From positions 511,001 to 575,000 of the forward strand of contig NZ_CP136422.1 of NCBI RefSeq assembly GCF_034355335.1: a stretch of 64,000 bases of DNA, given 5' to 3'. The notes under the pieces are model-generated. The model saw only the letters and a program-made list of their open reading frames with translations, ran no database searches and had not been told where the DNA came from. Origin of the DNA: Blautia coccoides. GTDB taxonomy: Bacteria; Bacillota; Clostridia; Lachnospirales; Lachnospiraceae. The first letter of the stretch is position 1. Each line of letters opens with the position of its first letter. Both the position numbers and the translations under genes were made by a program. Of the stretch, positions 34,985 to 43,026 are shown piece by piece.

Positions 34985-35610
34985 ATGAGAATTTTATTTT
35001 CTCTCTCCAGCGTAGGAATTCGTGAAGCAAAGCAGATAAAAGAGACATTGATATCTGGGTGGATCACAACAGGATTTAAGACAAAAGAATCGGAGAGACT
35101 AGTAGCAATATGCTGTGGTGTTAATCATGCAGTATGTCTTGGCTCACAAACTGCTTGTGCAGAAATGACTATATACCTTCTTGAAATTAAGAATACAGAT
35201 GAAATTATCACAACTGACTATATACATATATTGTCAGTGCATACGTAGTTTGCCATGTGGGAGTAAAACTCATCTTGGTGGATACACAGGATGACTCATG
35301 GGAAATGGATTACGAAAAATTGCCTGATGCTATCACAGAGAAGATAAAGGTCATCATTCTTGTAGATCTTGCAGACATTCTTTGTGGTTATGACAAGATA
35401 TTTTAAGTAGTTGAAAGCAAGAAATATTTATTACGTGCAAAGAATGAAATTCCAAAAGCAATCGGCAGAGTGATTGTTATGACTGATACAGCTCATGCAT
35501 TTGTAGTAATATGGTGCAAAAAGCCAGCAGAAAGCTTCACGGTTTTTTCAAGCTTTAGTTTACTCGGTAACAAAAGTTCCACTGGCATTAGTAACAAGAA
35601 AGTGGCTTAA
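34985..35610 (+). pseudogene. DegT-family aminotransferase pseudogene 1
   Basis: A decayed relative of the intact DegT gene at 37239. The start (34985, ribosome site GAGAGGAAG) reads ISGWITTGFKTKESERL, matching QSGWITTGPRTKELEKRL of the intact copy. A frameshift near 35240 and a stop at 35404-35406 break the frame. The recognisable blocks VDTQDDSWEMDYEKLPDAI, GYDKIF and VIVMTDTAHAF continue in order to the stop at 35608. The region after TDTAHAF, including the Schiff-base lysine, is lost or unrecognisable. It directly follows leader RNA copy 1. Confidence 0.8.
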
Positions 35611-35881
35611 ATAACACTATTCAGATCCTATTTTTTGTATATATTCCACAATAAATTGACTTTCTGTACAAATGCATAATCTCAATGTAGAGTAAAGTGC
35701 TAGAGCGCTAAAGTGAAATTATGTAATTTGAAGCAGTGAAATGTTTATTGACATAGGTAAGACCGTACGGAAGCAAAGAAACGTATAAATATTCAGAAAC
35801 CAGAAATTTATACATAAATCATGTATAAATGGCTTAAAATGGGGTGCTTTGAGGGTGGACTTTTGGTGAAAGGGATGGAAT

Positions 35882-36082
35882 TTGTCTGGCTTTTTCACCA
35901 AAGATGTTGTTTCAAGTTATGGGAATAAGAATATAACGGGGAAATTTAAGGACACTGGATATGGCGATAAAAAAGTTACAGGGGAGTTCAGGGTATTTCC
36001 TGGATACGGTAATAAAAGAGTGCCCTCTAATTTATTAAGAAGAAACACGAATGAAACAAATAACTGGGAATCTGATCCCTGA
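35882..36082 (+). CDS. Doubtful small ORF with a repeated GYGNK motif
   Basis: 66 codons from a TTG preceded by AAGGGATGG. The predicted peptide has three similar units (SYGNKNITGKF, GYGDKKVTGEF, GYGNKRVPSNL). I know no family with this pattern. The surrounding gap (35611-36182) is AT-rich and decayed. It holds a hairpin ATTTATACAT/ATGTATAAAT at about 35806-35830 and a short ORF of 15 codons at 36179. It may be noise. Confidence 0.2.
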   Translation: MSGFFTKDVVSSYGNKNITGKFKDTGYGDKKVTGEFRVFPGYGNKRVPSNLLRRNTNETNNWESDP

Positions 36083-36229
36083 TTATTTATAAATGGGGTA
36101 GCGGTCTGCATTTCACAGCAGGACGAACAGGCTCGCATCAAGTCAACATGATTTAGAAATAAAAGGAGATATTGAAAAATGAGTAGTGTGAAAGAAAACA
36201 TGATGAAGATGAACATTCAAGGATAATTA

Positions 36230-36460
36230 TATAATAGGGACAACCAAGAGAAACTCAGTATTTATAAGGGGTTGAGAGCTTAGTTGTTTCCTTTATTTGT
36301 AGATTTTTCTCTGCGTGGTTCAATTAAGCGCCTCTAACTACTAATCAAACAGGTGGCTTTTAGGTTGCTCATGATTAACCCAATTTTCAGAGCGAAAAAT
36401 ACAATAAGGAGGAATGACTAAGCCTGCACGGAACAAGATCTGGTAGGCTAATTGTCATTC
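36230..36460 (+). ncRNA. EPS leader RNA, copy 2
   Basis: A diverged copy of the leader at 34630. It has the same TATAATAGGGA start (36230-36240), the same order of blocks (ATTAACCCAATTT, ATAAGGAG, GACTAAGCCTG) and the same helices. CAACC (36241-36245) pairs with GGTTG (36363-36367); here a G-C pair of copy 1 is replaced by C-G, a compensatory change. GCTTAGTT (36278-36285) pairs with GACTAAGC (36416-36423). The alternative helix is AGCCTGC (36421-36427) with GGTAGGCT (36442-36449). It precedes the truncated DegT gene at 36783. Confidence 0.6.
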
Positions 36461-36508
36461 GTAAAATGTATATTGATAACAATTAAAAAGCGTGTTAAGG
36501 TGGAACAG

Positions 36509-36602
36509 TCAAGAAATAAATCTCGCGAGAATGTCTTGGACTGTTCCTATAGGAAAAATATAAGGCAGGACGTTTGTGAAGAACGAGAATCTGATTTCTT
36601 GA
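36509..36602. repeat. Nested inverted repeats in the EPS leader region
   Basis: TCAAGAAATAAATCTCG (36509-36525) is mirrored by CGAGAATCTGATTTCTTGA (36584-36602), with small gaps. Inside is a hairpin GGAACAGTC/GACTGTTCC (about 36502-36547). The palindrome CCTATAGG occurs at 36546-36553 and again at 36632-36639. It could be a MITE remnant or a terminator-like structure between leader 2 and the DegT fragment. Confidence 0.45.
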
Positions 36603-36782
36603 TTACTGAATTTAATTAACCCTCCCAAAAACCTATAGGAACAATAATGGACTCGTATTAGAGAGAGATTTCTGATGCGGGTCTTTTTAATGCTTGCATA
36701 TAATTTTGAAATTAACTTTTTTATATACATTAAAGTGAAAATATATTTTGAAAAGAGGCCAGGAAACTCAGGAGGAGTAGCA

Positions 36783-37058
36783 ATGTTTAGTAAAGAAAAT
36801 GAATTTAATGCATTTTTATCCAAGCAGTGGTTGAGTACACCCAGCATGTACCCTGATAGTATGTCATATGTAATGGAAGCGTATGAAACGAACTGGATGT
36901 CAACGGTGGGAGAAAACATAAACGAAGTTGAAAAACAGATGGCAGAGCTTGTTGGATGTAAATACGCAGTGGCATTATCTGCCGGAACAGCAGCTCTTCA
37001 TCTTGCAATGAAACTGGCAGGAGTAAAAAGTGGTGATGTGGTTTTTGGAAGAAAGTGA
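36783..37058 (+). pseudogene. DegT-family aminotransferase fragment 2 (N-terminal)
   Basis: 91 codons with an excellent ribosome site (CAGGAGGAG). The peptide (LSTPSMYPDSMSYVMEAYET, GENINEVEKQMAELVG, ALSAGTAALHLAMKLAGVK) is the N-terminal quarter of a DegT/DnrJ/EryC1 aminotransferase. It belongs to a different subfamily from the intact copy downstream. It breaks off at SGDVVF, exactly where the family continues with the cofactor loop, and runs into foreign sequence. The catalytic lysine is absent, so it cannot be functional. Confidence 0.8.
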
Positions 37059-37215
37059 ATTTAGCAAAAATAAGATAGCTACATCAATTAGTACGCAGGA
37101 TGGAAAAATTGTCATTGAAATGGGTGAGTGGAAAACACCACTTGCAAAACTGTCAAATGAAAATTGGGAAAAAGATTATGAAAAGCAGTTTGGTACTGAA
37201 CCGAGCTTTTCTTGA
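37050..37215 (+). pseudogene. 3' fragment of an unidentified gene
   Basis: After the breakpoint at the end of the DegT fragment, another frame is open to the stop at 37213 (EESEFSKNKIATSISTQDG, WKTPLAKLSNENWEKDYE). It reads like the C-terminal tail of a real protein, and I do not recognise it. It indicates a deletion that fused two genes. Confidence 0.45.
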
Positions 37216-37238
37216 GAATGATTTGGGAGTGTACAAAG

Positions 37239-38477
37239 ATGATGAAAGATTTAGAACCGAGAAAAGTACCATTCAGTCCGCCTGACATATCAAAATTAGA
37301 AATTCAAGAAGTAGTTGAAGCTCTTCAATCGGGATGGATTACAACAGGACCGAGAACAAAGGAGCTAGAGAAGCGATTAGCAGAGGTTTGTCATACTGGC
37401 AAAGTTGTATGTTTAAATTCAGCAACAGCTTCCGAAGAAATGAACCTTCGTATTTTAGGAGTAGGTCCTGGGGATGAGGTGATTGTGCCTGCATATACCT
37501 ACACAGCGTCTGCGTCAGCTGCGATTCATTGTGGTGCAACTGTAATTTTTGTGGATTCACAGAAAAATGGTGACTCAAAAACTCATTCTCCGGAGATGGA
37601 TTATGATGCAATGGAAGCTGCAATAACCGAGAGAACAAAAGCAATTATTCCTGTCGATCTTGGTGGAATAATGTGTGATTACGAGCGTATTTTCCAAGCT
37701 GTTGAAAATAAGAAGAATATTTTTAAACCTTCAAATGCTATTCAAGAAGCATTGGGACGTGTTGCAATTGTATCAGATTGTGCTCATGCACTGGGGGCAT
37801 CTCGTCATGGAAAGATGGCTGGTGAAGTGGCAGATTTTACATCGTTTAGTTTTCATGCTGTTAAGAATTTTACAACTGCGGAAGGTGGAGCATCCACATG
37901 GAATATTCCAAATGTGGATGGAGAAGAACTTTATAAAAAATATCAATTACTTAGTCTCCATGGACAGAATAAAGATGCTCTTGCAAAGACAAAGCTAGGG
38001 GCATGGGAATATGACATTATTGGACCTTGGTATAAATGTAATATGACAGATATTATGGCAGCTATTGGTCTCCGCCAGCTTGATCGTTATCCTGGATTGT
38101 TAGAAAGAAGAAAAGAGATTATTAAAAAATACGATGCGGTATGCGATGAGCTAGGAGTATTTCATTCACAGCACTATGGTGAGGACTATAATAGTAGCGG
38201 ACATTTATATCTTACCAGAATACCAGAAATTAATGAAGAACAACGAAATGAAATAATTGAAAAAATGGCAGAAAACGGAGTTGCAACCAATGTGCATTAT
38301 AAGCCTCTTCCAATGATGACAGCTTATAAAGCATATGGTTGGGATATTAAGGATTTTCCGAATGCTTATGATTATTATCATAATTTGATAACTTTACCGT
38401 TACATACAAAGCTGTCCAATGATGATGTGGAATATGTGATTGAGAACTTCAAGGATATAGTTAAAGAATATATATAA
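37239..38477 (+). CDS. DegT/DnrJ/EryC1 sugar aminotransferase
   Basis: 412 residues from the ATG at 37239 (MMKDLEPRKVPFSPPDI), with GGGAG about 9 bp upstream; the open frame starts at 37212. It is a PLP enzyme that aminates 4-keto-6-deoxy sugar nucleotides. The motifs are SGWITTGPRTKELEKR, VPAYTYTASASAAIHCGA, VSDCAHALGA and the Schiff-base lysine K209 in FHAVKNFTTAEGG. The closest functional types are PglE/WcfR-like enzymes acting after a PglF-type dehydratase, which is also present here (32204). It is the only intact one among four DegT-derived sequences in 4 kb. Confidence 0.88.
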   Translation: MMKDLEPRKVPFSPPDISKLEIQEVVEALQSGWITTGPRTKELEKRLAEVCHTGKVVCLNSATASEEMNLRILGVGPGDEVIVPAYTYTASASAAIHCGATVIFVDSQKNGDSKTHSPEMDYDAMEAAITERTKAIIPVDLGGIMCDYERIFQAVENKKNIFKPSNAIQEALGRVAIVSDCAHALGASRHGKMAGEVADFTSFSFHAVKNFTTAEGGASTWNIPNVDGEELYKKYQLLSLHGQNKDALAKTKLGAWEYDIIGPWYKCNMTDIMAAIGLRQLDRYPGLLERRKEIIKKYDAVCDELGVFHSQHYGEDYNSSGHLYLTRIPEINEEQRNEIIEKMAENGVATNVHYKPLPMMTAYKAYGWDIKDFPNAYDYYHNLITLPLHTKLSNDDVEYVIENFKDIVKEYI

Positions 38478-38507
38478 ATAAGAAATTTAGTACTAAAAGT
38501 CAATCAA

Positions 38508-38621
38508 ATGTATATAAGATTTGAAAATGGAATTGCATTGCCACTTCATATCAAACTTATAAATGGAGAAGTGGATTATGAAATCGAGCAGTTTAGTGTA
38601 ATCGTGAAAGATTATATTTAA
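38508..38621 (+). pseudogene. DegT-family C-terminal remnant
   Basis: 37 codons (RFENGIALPLHIKLINGEVD, then YEIEQFSVIVKDYI and a stop) match the C-terminus of the intact DegT gene just upstream (NLITLPLHTKLSNDDVEYV, IENFKDIVKEYI). It is a leftover of a duplication or replacement of this gene. Confidence 0.75.
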
Positions 38622-38648
38622 ATATGATAGTAGAAATGGGAGATAACT

Positions 38649-39332
38649 ATGTTACGAGAATGGGATAAATTACCAAAATATATGCAAACGGAGGAAGTTG
38701 GCCCGTATTATGATAGCTTAAAAAAGAAAAAAATTAGTCTGACATTAAAAAGAGGATTTGATGTATTTTCTGCATCTGTCATGCTTGTAACATTTTCTCC
38801 TGTGTTAATTGCTATTTCTATTATGATCGTAAGAGACTCAAAAGGAGGAGTATTTTATCGGCAGGAGCGAGTTACGCAGTATGGAAGAAAATTCAGAATA
38901 TTTAAATTCCGTACAATGGTTGCTAATGCGGATAAAATTGGAACACAGGTTACAGTATCTAATGATAGTCGGGTTACGAAAGTGGGTGAGAAACTTCGTA
39001 AATATCGTTTGGATGAGTTACCACAACTAATTAATATTATTCTGGGAGATATGACACTGGTAGGTACTAGACCAGAAAGTACACATTATGTAAAAAGTTA
39101 TACACCAGAAATGTTTGCTACATTATTATTACCGGCGGGAGTTACTTCAGAGGCGAGTATTAAATATAAAGATGAAGCAGATCTGCTGGATAAGGCAGAT
39201 GATGTAGACAAGGTTTATATAGAAAAAGTACTTCCAGAAAAGATGAAATATAATCTTGAAAGTATTAAACAATTTAATTTTTTACAAGATATAAAAACAA
39301 TGATAAAAACAGTTTTTGCTGTAATTAGGTAG
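38649..39332 (+). CDS. Initiating phosphoglycosyltransferase (PglC/WcaJ family)
   Basis: 227 residues, start with GGGAGATAAC upstream. It transfers a sugar-1-phosphate from a UDP-sugar to undecaprenyl phosphate and so starts the repeat unit. It has one hydrophobic (re-entrant) helix at about 36-62 and the family blocks KRGFDVFSAS, GGVFYRQERVTQYGRKFRIFKFRTM, RLDELPQLINIILGDM and LVGTRPE. The short length, without the polytopic N-terminus of WbaP/WcaJ, fits the PglC-type minimal core. With the dehydratase and aminotransferase upstream, the donor may be a UDP-4-amino-4,6-dideoxy sugar. No PglD-like acetyltransferase is in the window. Confidence 0.88.
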   Translation: MLREWDKLPKYMQTEEVGPYYDSLKKKKISLTLKRGFDVFSASVMLVTFSPVLIAISIMIVRDSKGGVFYRQERVTQYGRKFRIFKFRTMVANADKIGTQVTVSNDSRVTKVGEKLRKYRLDELPQLINIILGDMTLVGTRPESTHYVKSYTPEMFATLLLPAGVTSEASIKYKDEADLLDKADDVDKVYIEKVLPEKMKYNLESIKQFNFLQDIKTMIKTVFAVIR

Positions 39333-39341
39333 GAAAAGCGT

Positions 39342-40094
39342 ATGGAAAAAGGATTAGTATCAGTTATTACACCAACATACAATTGTGCACGTTTTATAGA
39401 AGAAACGATTGAATCAGTTCTGGCACAAACGTATCAGCAATGGGAGATGATTATTGTTGATGATTGCTCAACAGATAATACAAGAGAAGTTGTAGGTGAA
39501 TATATAAAAAAGGATAATAGAATCAAATACTTTTGTTTAGAGAATAATTCAGGGGCAGCTGTAGCAAGAACAAAGGCAATGGAATTGGCGAATGGACAGT
39601 ACATGGCATTTTTGGATTCAGATGATATTTGGTCAGCAGATAAATTGAAAAAACAATTGTCATTTATGAAAAGATATGATGTTGCATTTTCTTGTACTGC
39701 ATATGAACAGATTGACGAGAAAGGCGAATCATTAAATAAAGTTATTAATACTGTACCTAAAGCTGATTATAATCGGATATTATTAGATTGCCCAGTAGGA
39801 AATTCTACAGTTATGTATAATGTAGAAAAGATGGGAAAATTTAAAGTGCCAAATATCCGGAAACGAAATGATGATGCATTGTGGCTACAGATGCTGAAAA
39901 AGGAAAAAAATATATACGGTATGAAGTCAGTACTTATGCAATATAGAATAAGGCAAAATTCTATTTCAAGTAATAAACTTAAAGTGATTAAGTATCATTG
40001 GATTTTATATAGAGATATAGAACACCTTAGTATAGTGAGAAGTGTTTATCATATTGCATACTGGTGTGCAATTAAAGTGCTAAAAATTAAGTAG
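39342..40094 (+). CDS. Family 2 glycosyltransferase
   Basis: 250 residues, GT-A fold. The nucleotide-binding start is VSVITPTYNCARFIEETIES, followed by MIIVDDCSTDNT, and the metal-binding DXD-type motif is FLDSDDIWS. It has the length of small, soluble GT2 enzymes that extend lipid-linked repeat units at the inner face of the membrane. It lies 9 bp after the phosphoglycosyltransferase and is probably the second-sugar transferase. The sugar cannot be predicted. Confidence 0.85.
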   Translation: MEKGLVSVITPTYNCARFIEETIESVLAQTYQQWEMIIVDDCSTDNTREVVGEYIKKDNRIKYFCLENNSGAAVARTKAMELANGQYMAFLDSDDIWSADKLKKQLSFMKRYDVAFSCTAYEQIDEKGESLNKVINTVPKADYNRILLDCPVGNSTVMYNVEKMGKFKVPNIRKRNDDALWLQMLKKEKNIYGMKSVLMQYRIRQNSISSNKLKVIKYHWILYRDIEHLSIVRSVYHIAYWCAIKVLKIK

Positions 40095-40102
40095 GGAAAA
40101 AG

Positions 40103-40882
40103 ATGAAAATATCAGTATTGGTTCCAACTCTTGGAACAAGAGAAAAAGAAATTAACCAACTGTTAGAGACTTTGGAAAAACAATCATATAAAGACTTTGA
40201 AGTTATATTTGTCACACAGGATAATCACGAAAAGGTAAAAAATATAGTTTGTCAGTATAGTAATTTGGATATAAAACAAATTCAAATGAATATAAAAGGA
40301 TTATCAAGAGCTAGAAATAAAGGTTTAAAAGAAGCATTAGGAGAAATAGTTATATTGTCAGATGATGACTGTTGGTATCCGATAAATGCATTTGAAGTTA
40401 TTGTTAATACTTTTATAGAAAGAAGATCTGCTAAAATTGTCTTATCTCAAATTTATGATCCAGAACAAAATATTTTTTACAAAAACTATAATTCAACTGA
40501 AGGATATATAAAGCATAGATTACAGCTTATGTCAAAATCATCTATTGAAGTAGCATTTAAAAAGGATTTACTTATGTATAAAAATTTTGACGAGCGGTTA
40601 GGACTTGGAAGTGAGTTTATTTGTGGTGAAGAGGTGGATTTTCTTTTAAATAATTACGAAAAAGAAGCTATATTTTATAAACCTGAGATAATGGTTTATC
40701 ATAAAAAGAAAGAAAATGGTAGTAGTAATAAACAAATTATTGCTAAAGGTGCAATATATGGTAAAAATTTTAATATATTTGTTTGCTTATTAGTGTTACT
40801 AAGAGATTTAGTAATAAAAAAAGAAAACAATTTTAAATATTTTTTTGAGGGATATAATGAATATTTTAAAAGAAAGAATTAA
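40103..40882 (+). CDS. Family 2 glycosyltransferase
   Basis: 259 residues. The GT-A core has ISVLVPTLGTREKEINQLLE, the acceptor-side GLSRARNKGL and the metal motif VILSDDDCWY. It lies 8 bp after the previous GT2 gene. The C-terminal part is basic (KKEN, EYFKRKN), suited to membrane contact. Its end overlaps the next gene by 26 bp. Very AT-rich codon use, like its neighbours. Confidence 0.82.
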   Translation: MKISVLVPTLGTREKEINQLLETLEKQSYKDFEVIFVTQDNHEKVKNIVCQYSNLDIKQIQMNIKGLSRARNKGLKEALGEIVILSDDDCWYPINAFEVIVNTFIERRSAKIVLSQIYDPEQNIFYKNYNSTEGYIKHRLQLMSKSSIEVAFKKDLLMYKNFDERLGLGSEFICGEEVDFLLNNYEKEAIFYKPEIMVYHKKKENGSSNKQIIAKGAIYGKNFNIFVCLLVLLRDLVIKKENNFKYFFEGYNEYFKRKN

Positions 40883-41906
40883 ATTGTTAGTTGCCGACCC
40901 AAGGTGGCGTATGACGATGAAAAGGTTAAAAGAAGGTCAGAAAAAAAAGGTGGTTTTATTTGGAACGCCTATGCATGGAAACTTGGGAGATCATGCGATT
41001 GCAATTCAAGAACAATATTTTTTTGAAGATTTTTTCCCTGAATATGAATATTGTGAAATATTGATGCCAATGTATCACACAAAAAAAGAAAAGATAAAAA
41101 AATATATAACACCGGGAGATTTAGTTGTAATTTCAGGCGGTGGTTGGATGGGAAATTTATGGATACACAATGAAATGGTCATTCGTGAGATTGTGCAATC
41201 CTATCCCAATAATAAGATTGTTATTCTTCCACAAACAGCATATTACACTCCTGATGAATTCGGAGATAAAGAATATAGAATTACGAATGAAATATTAAAA
41301 CATCATAGTAGCTTATATATATTTGTAAGAGAAAAAAAATCTTTCAATTTTATAAAACAGAAATTTGAATTTACTGGAAATTCAGGCGTATATCTGATGC
41401 CAGATATGGTTTTATATGGAAAAGATATAATAGCAAAAGAGAAATCTGTTAAATATGAGAAAGTAATAAATATATGTATTCGAGAAGATTGCGAATCTCA
41501 ACAAGAAAATGTAAATGATTTTTTTTCAAAAATTAAACAAAAGTATAATGTTAGGAATGTTAGTACTGTTATAAAGTCTCCTGTTATTTTGAAAAAAAGA
41601 ATGGATGAATTGCAAAAGTCATGGGAAACATTCAAAAATGGAGAAATTACTATAACAGATCGGTTACATGCAATGCTGTTTTCTGTGTTGAATGGTACTC
41701 CATGTATTGTTTTAGATAATAAAACAGGCAAAGTTTTTGGAGTAGCAGAATGGATTGAAGATACCAATATGATTATAAGAGTTAATTCGTTAAATGTAGT
41801 ATTTGAAAAGTTAGAAAATGTAAATGTATGGAAACATAAAGAATATGATAGAGAAAAAACACTAAACTATTTTGAGAGAATGGCAGAGGTAATACGAAAG
41901 GATTAA
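40857..41906 (+). CDS. Polysaccharide pyruvyltransferase family protein
   Basis: 349 residues from the ATG at 40857 (MNILKERIKLL), preceded by TTGAGGG; a TTG start 12 bp earlier is possible. Members transfer pyruvate from PEP to a sugar of the repeat unit as a ketal, adding negative charge. Family blocks are FGTPMHGNLGDHAIAIQEQ, ISGGGWMGNLW, TITDRLHAMLFSVLNGTPC and LDNKTGKV. The start lies inside the end of the preceding GT2 gene. Confidence 0.85.
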   Translation: MNILKERIKLLVADPRWRMTMKRLKEGQKKKVVLFGTPMHGNLGDHAIAIQEQYFFEDFFPEYEYCEILMPMYHTKKEKIKKYITPGDLVVISGGGWMGNLWIHNEMVIREIVQSYPNNKIVILPQTAYYTPDEFGDKEYRITNEILKHHSSLYIFVREKKSFNFIKQKFEFTGNSGVYLMPDMVLYGKDIIAKEKSVKYEKVINICIREDCESQQENVNDFFSKIKQKYNVRNVSTVIKSPVILKKRMDELQKSWETFKNGEITITDRLHAMLFSVLNGTPCIVLDNKTGKVFGVAEWIEDTNMIIRVNSLNVVFEKLENVNVWKHKEYDREKTLNYFERMAEVIRKD

Positions 41907-41908
41907 AC

Positions 41909-43018
41909 ATGGATATTAAAAGATTGTTAGTTATTAATGTGCCAATAAAAAATTGTAATCTTAAATGTGAATACTGTTATATTTCCGCACTGAAAGAAAC
42001 TGAAAAAGGAGCAGCTAAATTTTTGTATAGTCCAGAACATGTTGGAAAATGTCTTTCAAAAGAGAGGTTAGGCGGAACATGTATTATAAACTTGACAGGA
42101 GGAGGAGAAACTCTTATTCCAAAAGAAATGCCACAGTATATTTATCAATTATTATTACAAGGACATTTCTTAGAGGTTGTGACAAATGGAACATTAACAA
42201 GTCGGTTTGATGAAATTGCTGAATTTCCAAGAAACTTGCTGAAACATTTAGAATTTAAGTTTTCTTTTCATTATGCAGAATTAAAGAAAAGAGGATTGTT
42301 AGATAGATATTTTTCAAATGTAAAAAAGATGTGGGAAAGGGGATGTTCATTTACTGTTGAATTAATGCCATATGATGGGTTGATTTCCGACATTGATGAT
42401 ATTATAAACCTCTGTAAATCAGAGTTAGGAGCTGTATGTCAGATTACTGTAGGTCGAAATGATTTGACTGAGAAAAAAGATCTTTTAACATCTATGTCAA
42501 GAGAAGAATATGAAGCTGTTTGGAAAAAATTCAATTCGACAATGTTTAATTTTAAATTGGATATTTTTCAGAAAAAAATAGAAGACTTTTGTTACGCAGG
42601 AGCTTGGACTCTGTATGTTGATTTGGGAACTGGGGCAGCTAAACCATGCTATGGACAACTTAGTAATCAAAATATATTTAAATATCCTGAGCAGCCAGTA
42701 ATATTTAATCCAGTGGGAAAACATTGTAGACAACCATATTGCTATAATGGTCATGCATTTTTAACTTTAGGTGTTGTACCGGAATTAGAGACTCCAACAT
42801 ATTCTGATATTCGAAATAGAGTTTGTGAAGATGGTAGAGAATGGTTATCAGAAGAAGTTAAAGACGCTTTTTCACAAAAATTGGCAGATAATAATGAAAT
42901 TTGGGACAAAAAGAAAAAGAATAGCTATGAAAGAAAATATCCTTTAATATTTTTAAAAACAGCTTTATATGATTGGAAAGAAATATATAACAAAGTAATA
43001 AGAAAACGCAAAAGATAG
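41909..43018 (+). CDS. Radical SAM protein in EPS locus
   Basis: 369 residues. The 4Fe-4S/SAM motif is CNLKCEYC (C-x3-C-x2-C, about residues 17-24), followed by the glycine-rich SAM-binding block NLTGGGETLIP and EVVTNGTLTSRF. More cysteines near the C-terminus (KPCYGQL, HCRQPYCYNGH, about 250-290) could hold an auxiliary cluster, as in SPASM/twitch proteins. It starts 2 bp after the pyruvyltransferase stop and ends 8 bp before the polymerase gene, so it is an integral EPS-operon gene. The substrate is unknown; a sugar or a peptide modification is possible. Confidence 0.85.
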   Translation: MDIKRLLVINVPIKNCNLKCEYCYISALKETEKGAAKFLYSPEHVGKCLSKERLGGTCIINLTGGGETLIPKEMPQYIYQLLLQGHFLEVVTNGTLTSRFDEIAEFPRNLLKHLEFKFSFHYAELKKRGLLDRYFSNVKKMWERGCSFTVELMPYDGLISDIDDIINLCKSELGAVCQITVGRNDLTEKKDLLTSMSREEYEAVWKKFNSTMFNFKLDIFQKKIEDFCYAGAWTLYVDLGTGAAKPCYGQLSNQNIFKYPEQPVIFNPVGKHCRQPYCYNGHAFLTLGVVPELETPTYSDIRNRVCEDGREWLSEEVKDAFSQKLADNNEIWDKKKKNSYERKYPLIFLKTALYDWKEIYNKVIRKRKR

Positions 43019-43026
43019 GGTGCGGT

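Noticed and set aside
34630..36460. Leaders as T-box, 6S RNA or group I/II intron pieces
   Set aside because: No T-box AGGGTGGNACCGCG block, no terminal long hairpin as in 6S, and no intron domain V or core motifs were found.
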